From Sinohyriopsis cumingii (Eukaryota > Mollusca > Bivalvia > Unionida > Unionidae), in NCBI GenBank assembly GCA_028554795.2, contig CM068832.1, positions 84,611,049 through 84,675,048 on the forward strand: a stretch of 64,000 bases of DNA, in the 5' to 3' direction. The position numbers and the translations under genes are program-made. How positions within the stretch are numbered: the first letter of the stretch is position 1; each line of letters opens with the position of its first letter. The notes under the pieces were generated by a model. The model had not been told where the DNA came from. It was given only the letters and a program-made list of their open reading frames with translations, and made no database searches. This document shows, piece by piece, positions 45,590 through 54,421 of this stretch.

Positions 45590-46976
45590 GTAAGTTTAAT
45601 AGCAGGAAGTGGTCTTCGTGTTAGACGATAATAATTATAATAAAATTGTTTAAGCGTATATCCGATCTAGTGTTTGATATGGATGCACTAGTGCTTAAAA
45701 ATGAATATATACGCGATTATCAGTATTATTCTTATGACGCAATGTACCAAATCAGCGTGGTCTAATCGAATTACATGTTCAAGATATAAGCAGATATTTT
45801 TTTACCTGCTGAAGCGTTTATCGAAGTAGGTGTACTTTTGAAAACAGATGATACAGTGTACGGACTTTTAGATCGTGCTGGTTTTGTAATAATTTTGTTA
45901 TGGCATTATTTAACAGTGCTATATACATGATTGACGAAAAAAATTGAATCGTATTTCGAAAATGTTGATGTTGCCACAACAATACTTGGTCTTGCAAGAT
46001 ATTCAGATGATTATTCAAGGTCAGCTGGTCCATCAATGATGTTTGCAAAGGATACCACTGATCACCCCGAGAGCAGCAGCGTGAGACTATATGCAGCTGG
46101 AACTGAAATCGCATCAATGAACGAAAATTTCAGCTAAGGATTTGCCGTACGTAGATCAATGTTTAATGGAAAAGAAACATTATCTTGTACAATTAAACTA
46201 TCGCAGATATTTGGATTTTGTAGAAATGTTAGAAAAGTTATGTTTGGAGCTAAAAACGCTGGTACTTGTAATAGAAGCCACTGACACTGAAGCAATCTGG
46301 CGACCCAACGTAGTTGATGCTGGTAAAGTAATAATAACAAAACTGTCACTGTGTATGCCGGTAATGACTCCATCGCTTGCTGAAGAAGAAAAACTACTGT
46401 TTTATGAATTCAGGTGGTAAATCATTGTTATCATGGTTGACAATGACTACAGATAGTGTTCAAAGTAATGCAGCAGGGTTATTCACATGGCAGATAGCAT
46501 CACAACAAGGAGTTTCTGCACCAAGACATATATGTATTGCTTTTCAGGAAAATGCTAGAATAGATTCACAGGAACGAAATCCAATGGTATTTGACACACT
46601 TGGAGTTTTTGAAGTTGTGTTGAGGATAAATAGACATCAAGAACCTTCTGAAGAAGTTTTGTTAAAATTTGATCAAAGTCATGTTGCACGTGCTTACCAT
46701 CGGTTGATGACGTTTATGGGGCGTGATCAAAATGTTGACACTGGTTTACAAATATCTCAGCGGGATTTCACAACATTATATCTATCCTATTACCTTTTGT
46801 TGGAATATTTAGATTTATTCAGGCAATCTGTCGTTGATATTCATTTTCGAGCCCGTATAGCTCGACTGCCTGCTGGTGGTTACAACCAATCGCTGCTATT
46901 CTCTCAGACAAAACAATGCTACTTGAAGGTGTTGGTGGACAAACCAGAGTTATTGATGCTCCAGTAGAAAACATGT
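45590..46976 (+). pseudogene. Major capsid protein of remnant 2 (broken)
   Basis: Readable across frames: DYQYYSYDAMYQ near 45.72 kb, SAGPSMMF near 46.02 kb, then a long open stretch (46377-46967) with WQIASQQGVSAPRHICIAFQ, FDTLGVFEVVLRINRH, DTGLQISQRDF and VVDIHFRARIARLPAGGY. A final shift is needed to reach a C terminus ending VENM at about 46,976. It aligns with 11.4-12.74 kb. Capsid identity is from family recognition. Confidence 0.7.
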
Positions 46977-47001
46977 AATTAAATCGCTCACTTTATTCAT
47001 A

Positions 47002-47485
47002 ATGTCATCACATCATGCTAGTGTCAGTTTGACGGCTGGTCTGATTAAAAAGCTTCAATCAAATAAGAATGAACTGTGGAATCAAAATATCACTAAAAAT
47101 GAACAGATTACAGGTGGCCAAAATAAACTATCATTGTCAGAATGTCAACTCAGGCATTTCAATGATGCCAAACAATCAAGAACAGGCGTTAAACTCAATC
47201 TTTCTGCGAGCGCCATTAAAGACTCGATTAAACAGGTGGTATATTTCCACTTCTTGAAGCTATACCAGCGTTAATAGCTGCTGCAGCCCCAGCTGTTGCA
47301 AAAACACTTGGTGCTGTAGGAACTGCTGCTGGGATGGCATTAAAGAAAGCAGGACAAGGGTTTAAAAAAGGGGAAGTGGTCTAAGATTACCAGGAACTTC
47401 TTAACGATACGGAAAAGGACTGATACTTCCAGGAATACTACGCTGATTCATCCTATGTCAAATTTTGATTTACTTAATCCTGCTA
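47002..47485 (+). pseudogene. Minor capsid protein of remnant 2 (broken)
   Basis: 90 codons are open (SVSLTAGLIKKLQSNKNELW ... LNLSASAIKDSIKQ). After a frameshift near 47.24 kb it reads GGIFPLLEAIPALIAAAAPA, VAKTLGAVGTAAGMALKKAG and a Gly-rich end. The GLIKKLQ start and Gly/Ala-rich hydrophobic block are typical of pVI/pX-like proteins in these viruses. Confidence 0.65.
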
Positions 47486-47504
47486 AAAATTAAATATACA
47501 AAAT

Positions 47505-47825
47505 TTCAGAGGTGTTTTTACTCGTGATCAATTACCAAAACAACTAAGCAATATTGAAACAGACATAATAATAGTTCTGGTCCTGGTACTCATTGGGTGG
47601 CATACGCAATTGATCCAAGTAGAATTATTTATTTTGATTCGTATGGACTGGTTCCACGAAAAGAATTTACAAATTTCGTAAACACAATAAAAACTAACAG
47701 ACAATAACCGATCCGCCAATATGTGGCCGTGAAGTAATTTCTGTATTTGACGCTGTGTCATCATCATCATTACCACCTCATAAAGTCTTGCACGATTATA
47801 CAAGTAGCCGCAAATTGTTTTAAAC
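47505..47825 (+). pseudogene. Adenain-like cysteine protease of remnant 2 (broken)
   Basis: Across frames: FRGVFTRDQLPKQL near 47.51 kb, then the GPGTHWVAYAIDPSR segment with the catalytic His and YFDSYGLVP near 47.63 kb. Later, a CG-containing region near 47.73 kb would be the catalytic Cys area. At least three shifts or stops. Adenovirus-type proteases mature capsid proteins; the same gene follows the minor capsid gene in remnant 1. Confidence 0.75.
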
Positions 47826-47840
47826 AGATCTTAAAGTATA

Positions 47841-48381
47841 ATGGTTGATATTAATGGAAGATCTTCTTCTAAAAATAAAAATAAAAACAAACACACAAAA
47901 GAAAAAATCCCCCAACGGAACAACCTATGAAAATATAAATAAACAAATTAGTGATGAAATATCTGAATAATTACGTCTTGCAAATGTAGATCCAAACGAA
48001 GTTGTTGTATTTCAAGTTAAGCAAAGAAAATTAAAAACAAGCAATCTTTCGTTGCAAGATATTATCGTCAGAATTAATCGAGTAACTGAAAATAGTATAG
48101 CTGTCTTTGATAGTAATGGAAAAGTTAAACCCTGTGTTATTATGTCAATGCTATTAGATAATATTCGTGGTCGAGTACAAAAATCCGGTGATACAATGAC
48201 TGGTTCTCTCAATATGTCTAATAATAAAACTACTAGTCTTGAAGAACTAGAATCAGACAATGACGCTGTAACGAAGAAATACGTCCTTCCAATGATGAAC
48301 TCGTTAGTTTTAGTTAATAATGAAATGACCTCATTTAAATCTGAATATAATAATCATACACAATTGTTTGACTTTTGGTAG
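47841..48381 (+). pseudogene. Fibre-like protein with phage tail-fibre motif
   Basis: After a Lys-rich broken start, 48052-48381 is an open frame. It contains VQKSGDTMTGSLNMSNNKTT followed by SLEELESDNDAVTKKYV. The GDTMTGSLNM...ATKKYV pattern is the classic tail-fibre/collar repeat of phages and of some invertebrate viral fibres, which trimerise for receptor attachment. The start is damaged. Attachment function is inferred from the motif only. Confidence 0.65.
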
Positions 48382-48389
48382 AAACATAA

Positions 48390-48722
48390 ATAGATCCAAT
48401 AATGAGTTTTTTGGAAGTTAACCAGTCATCGACATTAAACTCTCTGACATAAAAGAATATTGACAGTGTAGTATATATAGTAGCGTTTGGACAAGCATTA
48501 TGGTCACCACTAAATAAATCTATCAAACATCGCGCTGAGGTTACCGGTATATACAAACTCTTAGTCCTTAGCGTTACGACATTTACAATATCTACCACAA
48601 TATCACTGTGTTATCCACTCATGACTCCGTCAGGTGGATCTCCTGGATTTTTGTTATTGCTGTTGGAGCAATACGATGAGGAAACATTTCCTGTGGAACC
48701 GAAAGAAAAAAAATCGTCTTGA
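48390..48722 (+). pseudogene. Membrane protein of remnant 2 (5' broken)
   Basis: From about 48,482 a frame is open to TGA at 48,722: AFGQALWSPLNKSIKHRAEV, then a hydrophobic stretch (LLVLSVTTFTISTTISLCYP) and an acidic tail (EQYDEETFPVEPKEKKSS). The upstream half is in other frames. No family assigned. Confidence 0.45.
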
Positions 48723-48825
48723 TTGACCATTGGTGTCTTTAATTAGTCGCCACATACCCACCTAATTAAAATATAATAAACATTCCAATCAACGTTCAAC
48801 GTTTCAGACATAATCAAGTACCTGA

Positions 48826-49176
48826 ATGACAACAAAACTAAAAAATATCGGTGACGAATTTACAGTAAAAGTAAAAACATATCACAGACGTATAGTTGTT
48901 GTTGACATAATTGCGTTTTCGGCGTCTGCTGTTATTGCTGGAACCGGTGTATTATTATCAACAAGAACATCATCGCTAGCAATGGCACCAACAGTTGTAA
49001 CAATTTGTTCTTCAGCTATAACAATAATTGCTGGCCTTCTTAATATTATTGCAAAAATATGTACATGCACAAATGTAAACTCGTTATTATCAACAAGTCT
49101 TAGTGATGGAAAAATATCATACTTCGAATTTGCACAGATGATTGGAATTTACAAAGATGTAATGACTGTGATATAA
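48826..49176 (+). CDS. Two-span membrane protein of remnant 2, 116 aa
   Basis: Intact frame. Two hydrophobic spans (VVDIIAFSASAVIAGTGVLL and VVTICSSAITIIAGLLNIIA) are followed by LSDGKISYFEFAQMI, an ending I recognise from small membrane proteins carried by Polinton-like elements of invertebrates. Possible holin-like or virion membrane role; unproven. Confidence 0.55.
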   Translation: MTTKLKNIGDEFTVKVKTYHRRIVVVDIIAFSASAVIAGTGVLLSTRTSSLAMAPTVVTICSSAITIIAGLLNIIAKICTCTNVNSLLSTSLSDGKISYFEFAQMIGIYKDVMTVI

Positions 49177-50488
49177 TCCACGCCTGATTTAAATAATAAT
49201 AGCGCACTTGAGTTGTGGATTTAATAATTTATTTAATACTCATTTAACTTACAACTTAAAAAATATCTTTCATGGCAGGTGGTCTTCCAAAATATTTGTC
49301 TTTCAGCAGAGGCTTTGTTTTTATTAAATTGAAGATAACACAATTGTCATATGTTTTCAGAATAATTAAAACTATATTCAATAAATTTTCAAATTATTAT
49401 GAAAAATACCAGTGAAGTTTGTTTAATTATTTATTAGGGGTGAAATGATGTGCCTGTGCTGTGTATTTTATGATTCATGATGGTCTGCTATACAATACAT
49501 TATCAATACATACATGAACTGCATGTTCTTTTCATACTTAGAAGGTTTGTCAGTGGTAGGTTGGTGCCATTTTATATGTGTTGACATATTGGTTGTATTT
49601 CCAGTTTGCAGATTACAGACATAGACTGGTCATCCATTTGTAAAAATGAAAACTATTGACAGCACTTATTCCCCTTTGCAAAGTTAACACAAGATGAAAA
49701 ACAATTGGGACCCCTTGTCAATTCAATGCTCATTTTATTTATCCTATCAGCATTTTAAGTAACTGATTACATATATCAGATTAAAAAGAGATATTCCATA
49801 CTTGTTCCATTGTTTAATTTTAGTACTTTACAGATCATTTAATTGTCACATTTGTGAAAAGTATCTCTTCTGGTTTGTATCTACTTGGAGCGAGTTTGGA
49901 TGTCAATACTTCTGGTATGTCATGCAATGAATAAGCTACATTGTTCTGATTGGTGGTTATTGTTTACCCTGTATTGGAATTAAAAAAATAACCACCAATT
50001 AGAATTGAATGTAACATATTTTGCTTAGTGACACTGGAAGTTTCACCTTAAAATTTGATATGAAGCAACAGAAACTTCACATAAAAGAGGTTGTTAAATG
50101 AGCAGAAAAGTACGTCAGTCATACATGGAGAAGAACTTTTGGAATATCTCCTTTATGTAGATGTATGTTATCAATGGCAGAACATACTGACATGATAAAA
50201 TAATTAGCATGGAATCAATGGACAGTTATTCTCTTTTACTGACAAAAAAGAATGCTGCTTCCATGATGGATACCTGAGATGAATTCAAAATTTAAAGAAT
50301 ACGGCAAATTACAAATAATTAATCACGACTGCTGAACATTAAAGTAACTTTTACACGGCCAGAGTCATTTTGCATAACTTCTTCACCTCATGTTTTGATA
50401 TGTATTAGGATGACAAAATTATTGATTCATTAATATAATGATTAAACACTTCACAAATATTATTTATTACTAATACAATGTAAGTCCG

Positions 50489-50545
<57 letters not shown>

Positions 50546-51246
50546 GTTTGTTGATAGTAATACTAGTACAGGGCTTTACAGATTTCTAGACAATACACAG
50601 ACAACTATTAATGTAGTTAGATTGTATTTGACATACACTTTGGATTGTAAATACACTTAATATCTTAGAATGCCTTGGGGATTTTTTGATAGATTTACAG
50701 CATTTTTTATTTGCATACTTTAGTGTTTGAATATTATTCTGTCCATTCATCCATATGCCCACCACCACAATTTCTAAATTGCTGTTTGGAAATGAATCAA
50801 ACATGGTTGCTTGTGTCATGACTGTCTGCAATATTGGGTATAATTTTGTTCCTCCCCCGGTCATCCTTGGGAGGTTGTTAAAGATCAAGGTTTAAAACAG
50901 TATGGTGCCATTTTTTAATAATTTGTACCAATGTTGTACATGCATTTATAGGAGGAAGATTCTTGATGCAGCGAAAACTTTATAAGAGGGTCACTGAGGG
51001 ATAAAGCCTTCTGTAATATATAAGTGGCTGGTATATTGAGATTAATTTTATATGAAATTTATTATATTGGGTCTTGGAAGGACTCTGGATTGCGACTCTT
51101 GGGTCACGATTTAAAGATGGAGTTAGTGTTGTGGGAGATAAAAATTTCATAAAAAGATCAGAGATTGCTCTAAGGGTTTTTTTTTTGTTCTAAAGAAGAC
51201 CTTGATACGCGTTTCTCTTTCTTTCTGTTTTTTTTTCCCCACCTAG
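49177..51246. other. AT-rich intron-like region
   Basis: No coding signal. It contains a short hairpin near 49,958-50,004 (GGTGGTTATT and its complement about 20 bp apart) and a (CT)n tract. It ends in a pyrimidine-rich stretch and AG, the 3' splice site of the following exon, so much of it is probably an intron. Confidence 0.55.
50494..50541. repeat. (CT)n microsatellite
   Basis: About 24 CT units. Confidence 0.97.
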
Positions 51247-51620
51247 GTCAGACAGAGGATAAGTTTGATACAGTTAGAAGACTAGGATGCATTCAAACAA
51301 CACAGGCTGCAGAAGCTAAGAAACTGCATGAGGAGAAAAGGTATATTGTCATCAAAGGAAATCCAGGAAAAGGAAAGGCAATAATAGCCTTTGATATGAT
51401 AGATACTGAAATGTATAGAGATAGGCATGTAGTGGTATAGAGTCCGAGTGATTGGAAGACAGTGGACACAGATTGGGTAGATATTGTTGTGCTGGAGGGC
51501 ATACTAGGAAAATGTGACTTTGACCCTAGCTATCTGCAAGAGTGGATGGTATACCTACCTACCATACAGGAACATGTAGATGCAGGAAAGTTACGGGTCA
51601 TAATTACCACCCGAGTTGAC
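51247..51620 (+). pseudogene. nSTAND3-like P-loop NTPase exon, interrupted by element B
   Basis: Exon-like segment after a strong acceptor (TTTTTTTTCCCCACCTAG). It reads FDTVRRLGCIQTTQAAEAKK, a P-loop at IVIKGNPGKGKA where the usual Ser/Thr after GK is Ala, SPSDWKTVDTDW, IVVLEGILGKCDF (Walker B region) and LRVIITTRVD, the order of nSTAND3 domains found in large molluscan immune-type receptors. TAG at 51438-51440 breaks the frame. The homology stops exactly where element B's terminal AGTAGTG begins. It is a host gene fragment, not part of the element. Confidence 0.75.
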
Positions 51621-51836
51621 AGTAGTGAATGGGGTGAGATTAGCGACAATGGGAATTAGCATTAAAAACACCCCCTGGGTAAGATTAGCGACAATGGAAA
51701 TTTAACACTACTTTAGGGACAAGGGGAATTGAACATGGGATCTTTTTAAAAAAAAAAATTAAAAAAGGGGTAGGCAATCGAAAGGCTATCTCTTTTCGAG
51801 AAATGTGGGTGGCCCTGAAAAGGGCCTTTGGGTTTC
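51621..51836 (+). repeat. Terminal inverted repeat, left end of element B
   Basis: 216 bp, inverted relative to 41567-41916. The tip AGTAGTGAATGGGG is shared. The subterminal repeats are fewer and carry GTAAGATTAGCGAC in place of the other element's ACACTTTACGTAT. The six flanking bases are GTTGAC. Confidence 0.9.
51787..51831 (-). terminator. Histone-type 3' stem-loop and downstream element, copy 3 (in TIR)
   Basis: The minus strand has GGCCCTTTTCAGGGCC at 51811-51826, preceded by CCCAAA and followed by ACCCA. A GAAAAGAGATAG downstream element starts about 12 nt later. This is a textbook match to the metazoan histone signal. It serves the minus-strand gene ending at 51889, 62 nt upstream. 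Confidence 0.9.
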
Positions 51837-51888
51837 TTCTTCTTCTTCTAACTCCTCCACTTCTTCCACCAAGTCCTCACTTTTTCCA

Positions 51889-52467
51889 TTATTCCTTTCT
51901 TCTTCTTTTTCTCCTCTGGCATCCAGTCTGGATGGCCCAAGGCTCTAAACTTTTTTCCTGGACTTTGATCCAATTCTGATTTAGCCTTTCAAAATCAGCC
52001 TGTTTCTTTTTGTTTTCCTGATCTTTTCTTTCTTTATTCCATCTCTCTTTAATCTTCTTTACCTCTACCTCCATCACTTTTCTCATAAACTCCTCTCCTT
52101 TCCTCAGTCTTTCCTGACCTCTCTCCACAAAAGAGCACTCTGTCCCATGTGACATATTTTCAAGAAAGCACCTGACTTTGCTTGCATTGTCAAGTGCTTC
52201 CTTTAGGCTTCCCACTCTGACATAGGTGGGATTTATCATACCTCTCAGTCTCTTTTCCTCCTCTTCTATCATTTCTGCTATCACTTCTTTTGCTACGTTT
52301 AGGCATTTAGCGTAGTCCAGATACTCTGCTATCTTCCATTCTTTTTCTAGTCTCTCCACTACATAGATACCATCCATTATCCAATTGTATATATGTACCA
52401 AATTGTTGAACAACTCACTTGCAACCACCATCTTCGTTTTTATTATTCCGTAGAATGGTTCGAGCAT
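51889..52467 (-). CDS. Accessory helical protein 1, about 180-192 aa
   Basis: No known family. Starts: ATG 52467 (MLEPFYG) or, allowing for a TATA-like CTATAAG at about 52,486, ATG 52431 (MVVASELF). Helical and charged throughout: WIMDGIYVVERLEKEWKIAE, VAKEVIAEMIEEEEKRLRG, then Lys/Glu-rich coiled coil (EVEVKKIKERWNKERKDQEN) and a basic end (RRKRRRKE). Its N terminus resembles the two neighbouring accessory genes. Its promoter carries the shared GGATGTTTTCCTTCAC motif and its mRNA ends at the TIR stem-loop. Confidence 0.7.
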   Translation of the reverse strand: MLEPFYGIIKTKMVVASELFNNLVHIYNWIMDGIYVVERLEKEWKIAEYLDYAKCLNVAKEVIAEMIEEEEKRLRGMINPTYVRVGSLKEALDNASKVRCFLENMSHGTECSFVERGQERLRKGEEFMRKVMEVEVKKIKERWNKERKDQENKKKQADFERLNQNWIKVQEKSLEPWAIQTGCQRRKRRRKE

Positions 52468-52496
52468 CAAACCTTGTGGGTTCTTATAGTTCAAGT

Positions 52497-52592
52497 ACGG
52501 ATGTGAAGGAAAACATCCCCTAAAAACATAAAATTGATCTTACCTAGATCATGACCAAACAACGCGCGGACGTGAAGGAAAACATCCCCCTA
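52497..52592 (-). promoter_or_regulatory. Accessory promoter motif, copies 1 and 2
   Basis: On the minus strand GGATGTTTTCCTTCAC followed by (A/G)TCCG occurs twice (52497-52520 and 52563-52592), separated by an AT-rich spacer with CTAGGTAAGATCA. The nearer copy ends about 10 bp before the TATA-like box of accessory gene 1. Confidence 0.75.
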
Positions 52593-52634
52593 CTCTTCTC
52601 ATTTCATATAATATACTATCCACATAAGTGAAGC

Positions 52635-52960
52635 AACAATAAACAAACCCCAAATCTACTATTTACACACGCAAATCATTAAAAGAAAATCCATAATCTA
52701 CTATCCACACAGCCGTACGTGAGCGGTTACAAAACCCAAACTATACTCTCCACATACGCTAAGAAACAATAAACAAACCCCAAATCTACTATTTACACAC
52801 GCAAATCATTAAAACAAAATCCATAATCTACTATCCACACAATCGTACGTGAGCGGTTACAAAACCCAAACTATACTCTCCACATACGCTAAGAAACAAT
52901 AAACAAACCCATAATCTACTATTCACACAAACTTACGTGAGCGGTTACAAACACATACAC
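52635..52960. repeat. 130 bp tandem repeat, about 2.6 copies
   Basis: Units begin at 52635, 52765 and 52895 (AACAATAAACAAACCC) and contain ACTATCCACAC and CGTACGTGAGCGGTTACAAA. Weaker related sequence recurs at 53.68-53.83 kb. It lies between accessory gene 1's promoter and the stem-loop of accessory gene 2; no coding potential. Confidence 0.9.
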
Positions 52961-53025
52961 TCGCACTATGAAAAATAGAGTCAGTGTTTATATTCACACT
53001 ACTCTACCTACACACATTGGCAAAT

Positions 53026-53076
53026 TGATGGTTATTTCTTTTCTAGAGTATTGGGTAGCCCTGAAAAGGGTTGTTT
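53026..53076 (-). terminator. Histone-type 3' stem-loop and downstream element, copy 4
   Basis: The minus strand has AACCCTTTTCAGGGCT (53057-53072) with one stem mismatch, the TTTC loop, an ACCCA-like 3' flank (ACCCAATA) and GAAAAGAAATAA about 11 nt later. It lies about 170 nt after accessory gene 2. Slightly decayed relative to the perfect copies. Confidence 0.75.
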
Positions 53077-53247
53077 TTTGGAACTTCATGGACACCTGGT
53101 TAATGATGGCACCTTCCAGGCCTGGCGCCACATACGCATCTTGTTCTCCAGTTGCTTTTTACTTTTTTTGGGAGAGAGCAGAGGGAGGATAAATAGCTTC
53201 AGAGTCCCAATTTTCTGTCTCTGGGATTCTCAAATTTCTTCTCTCCT

Positions 53248-53478
53248 TTACTCCTCTTCTTTGTTTCTTCTCTCCTCCTCCTCTTCTTTGTATCTTCTCT
53301 CCGCCTCTTCTTTGTATCTTCTCTCCTCCTCTTCTTTGTTTCTTCCCTCCTCCTCTTTCATCCTTCCCTCTTCCACAATGGCTTCCGCGGCCAGTTCGTT
53401 CAACAGGCGCCTGGCATAATCCAGATGCACATGAAGTTCCAACAGTTTCGCTAGTCTGGTGTTCATTCTGGTGTTCAT
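53248..53478 (-). CDS. Accessory helical protein 2, 76 aa
   Basis: Starts at ATG 53478 or 53466. The N terminus RLAKLLELHVHLDYARRLLN aligns with accessory 3 (KLAKLNEAYVNLHRVRHSLI). The rest is a glutamate/arginine repeat (units like KEEEERRY), probably a single alpha-helix or coiled coil. It has a TATAAA-type box (AGTATAAATTG) about 40 nt upstream, directly after the shared promoter motif. Its C terminus is repeat-driven, so length may be fluid. Confidence 0.65.
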   Translation of the reverse strand: MNTRMNTRLAKLLELHVHLDYARRLLNELAAEAIVEEGRMKEEEGRNKEEEERRYKEEAERRYKEEEEERRNKEEE

Positions 53479-53530
53479 CAATCAACAAGGGTAGCTGGAC
53501 TGCCGAACGAGTTTCAATTTATACTAAAAG

Positions 53531-53557
53531 TGCGGACGTGAAGGAAAACATCCCCCT
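53531..53557 (-). promoter_or_regulatory. Accessory promoter motif, copy 3, with TATA box
   Basis: GGATGTTTTCCTTCACGTCC on the minus strand, followed about 8 bp later by TTAGTATAAATTG, upstream of accessory gene 2. An abbreviated further copy (GCGCGGACC) is at about 53,600. Confidence 0.8.
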
Positions 53558-53895
53558 AAAAACATAAAACTGATCTTACCTAGATCATGACCAAACAACG
53601 CGCGGACCTAAAAGAAACACTCACTCACTTTTTTATACTACCCATTCCTATTCTAAAAATTTTTTTCATTAATCACTTCAATATACTATTCACATACGCA
53701 AAGCAATCCAATCAAACCCCCAAATGTACTCTCCCCACACCTCAAACAGCCCCAAAAAACATGATCTTAATCTACTATCCACACCAACGTACGTGAGATG
53801 TTACAAACACAAACACACAAACACATACACTCGCACTATTAAAAAAAGAGTTAGTGTTTATATTCACCCTACTCTACCTACACACATTGGCAAAT

Positions 53896-53946
53896 TGATG
53901 GTTATTTCTTTTCTAGAGTATTGGGTAGCTCTGAAAAGGGCTGGTT
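53896..53946 (-). terminator. Histone-type 3' stem-loop and downstream element, copy 5
   Basis: The minus strand has AGCCCTTTTCAGAGCT (53927-53942), one stem mismatch, TTTC loop, ACCCA-type flank, and GAAAAGAAATAA about 11 nt later. It lies about 205 nt after accessory gene 3. The block from TTGGCAAATTGATGGTTATT to the stem-loop is duplicated at copy 4. Confidence 0.75.
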
Positions 53947-54146
53947 TTTTTTTTGTTTTTTTTTTTGTTTGCTATGGCAATCTTTTAGTTTCTAAGAATG
54001 CGATGTCCTCTGAGGATAGACTTTCTGGCGATAGGTCTGCTTCTTCGGAAAGAGAAGAAGAACTCTTTGGTGTCGATACGACAATCGACAAAGCCTCTGT
54101 CAGGTTAAGGTTGCTACTGCTGCTGCTGCTGTTGCTGTTGTTGTTG

Positions 54147-54356
54147 CTATTGCTGCTGCTGTCTCTGAAGTCTGTACTTCTCTGTCCATTCTTCTTTCTC
54201 CCTGTTCACTTCTTCTCTGAAGAGCTCTTCTATCAGGTCTTCAGTAACTTTTAACATTCTCACATTCTCTATCTCTTCTGGCTTCGGTATCAGACTGTGT
54301 CTGACCCTATGCAAATTCACGTAGGCTTCGTTTAGCTTAGCTAGTTTGGAGCACAT
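54147..54356 (-). CDS. Accessory helical protein 3, 69 aa before a stop in a Gln tract
   Basis: ATG 54356 is preferred. KLAKLNEAYVNLHRVRHSLI is followed by KPEEIENVRMLKVTEDLIEE and EEVNREKEEWTEKYRLQ, then a polyglutamine run cut by TAG in the CAG repeats; the Gln frame continues past it to another stop. Same family as accessory 1 and 2, same promoter motif, same type of 3' signal. The stop may be a repeat-associated lesion. Confidence 0.65.
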   Translation of the reverse strand: MCSKLAKLNEAYVNLHRVRHSLIPKPEEIENVRMLKVTEDLIEELFREEVNREKEEWTEKYRLQRQQQQ

Positions 54357-54421
54357 CTTCGTAGGAGGATGAGTCGACAATGGATGGTTAGACTGGAAAC
54401 AACCCGGTTCTTAAAGTCAAA

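Larger units (their letters stand above)
43690..49176 (+). mobile_element. Old Polinton-like remnant 2 (capsid half)
   Basis: Plus-strand late-gene region of a degenerate viral element: a repeat-module protein, a small core-type protein, major capsid, minor capsid, adenain-like protease, a tail-fibre-like protein and two membrane proteins. Some genes still have full-length frames; others carry shifts and stops. No PolB, integrase, ATPase or TIR was seen. It is the same lineage as remnant 1 (matching capsid, minor capsid and protease pieces in the same order) and distinct from elements A and B. Confidence 0.8.

Noticed and set aside
41917-51620. 9.7 kb segment flanked by inverted repeats, as if it were one transposon
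   Set aside because: The terminal AGTAGTG tips face away from this segment: element bodies lie left of 41916 and right of 51621. Flanking hexamers also differ (GACATT and GTTGAC), so these are ends of two separate copies.
53159-53488. 109-codon frame opposite or shifted to accessory gene 2
   Set aside because: Shifted frame of a short GA-rich repeat, starting upstream at a non-preferred codon.
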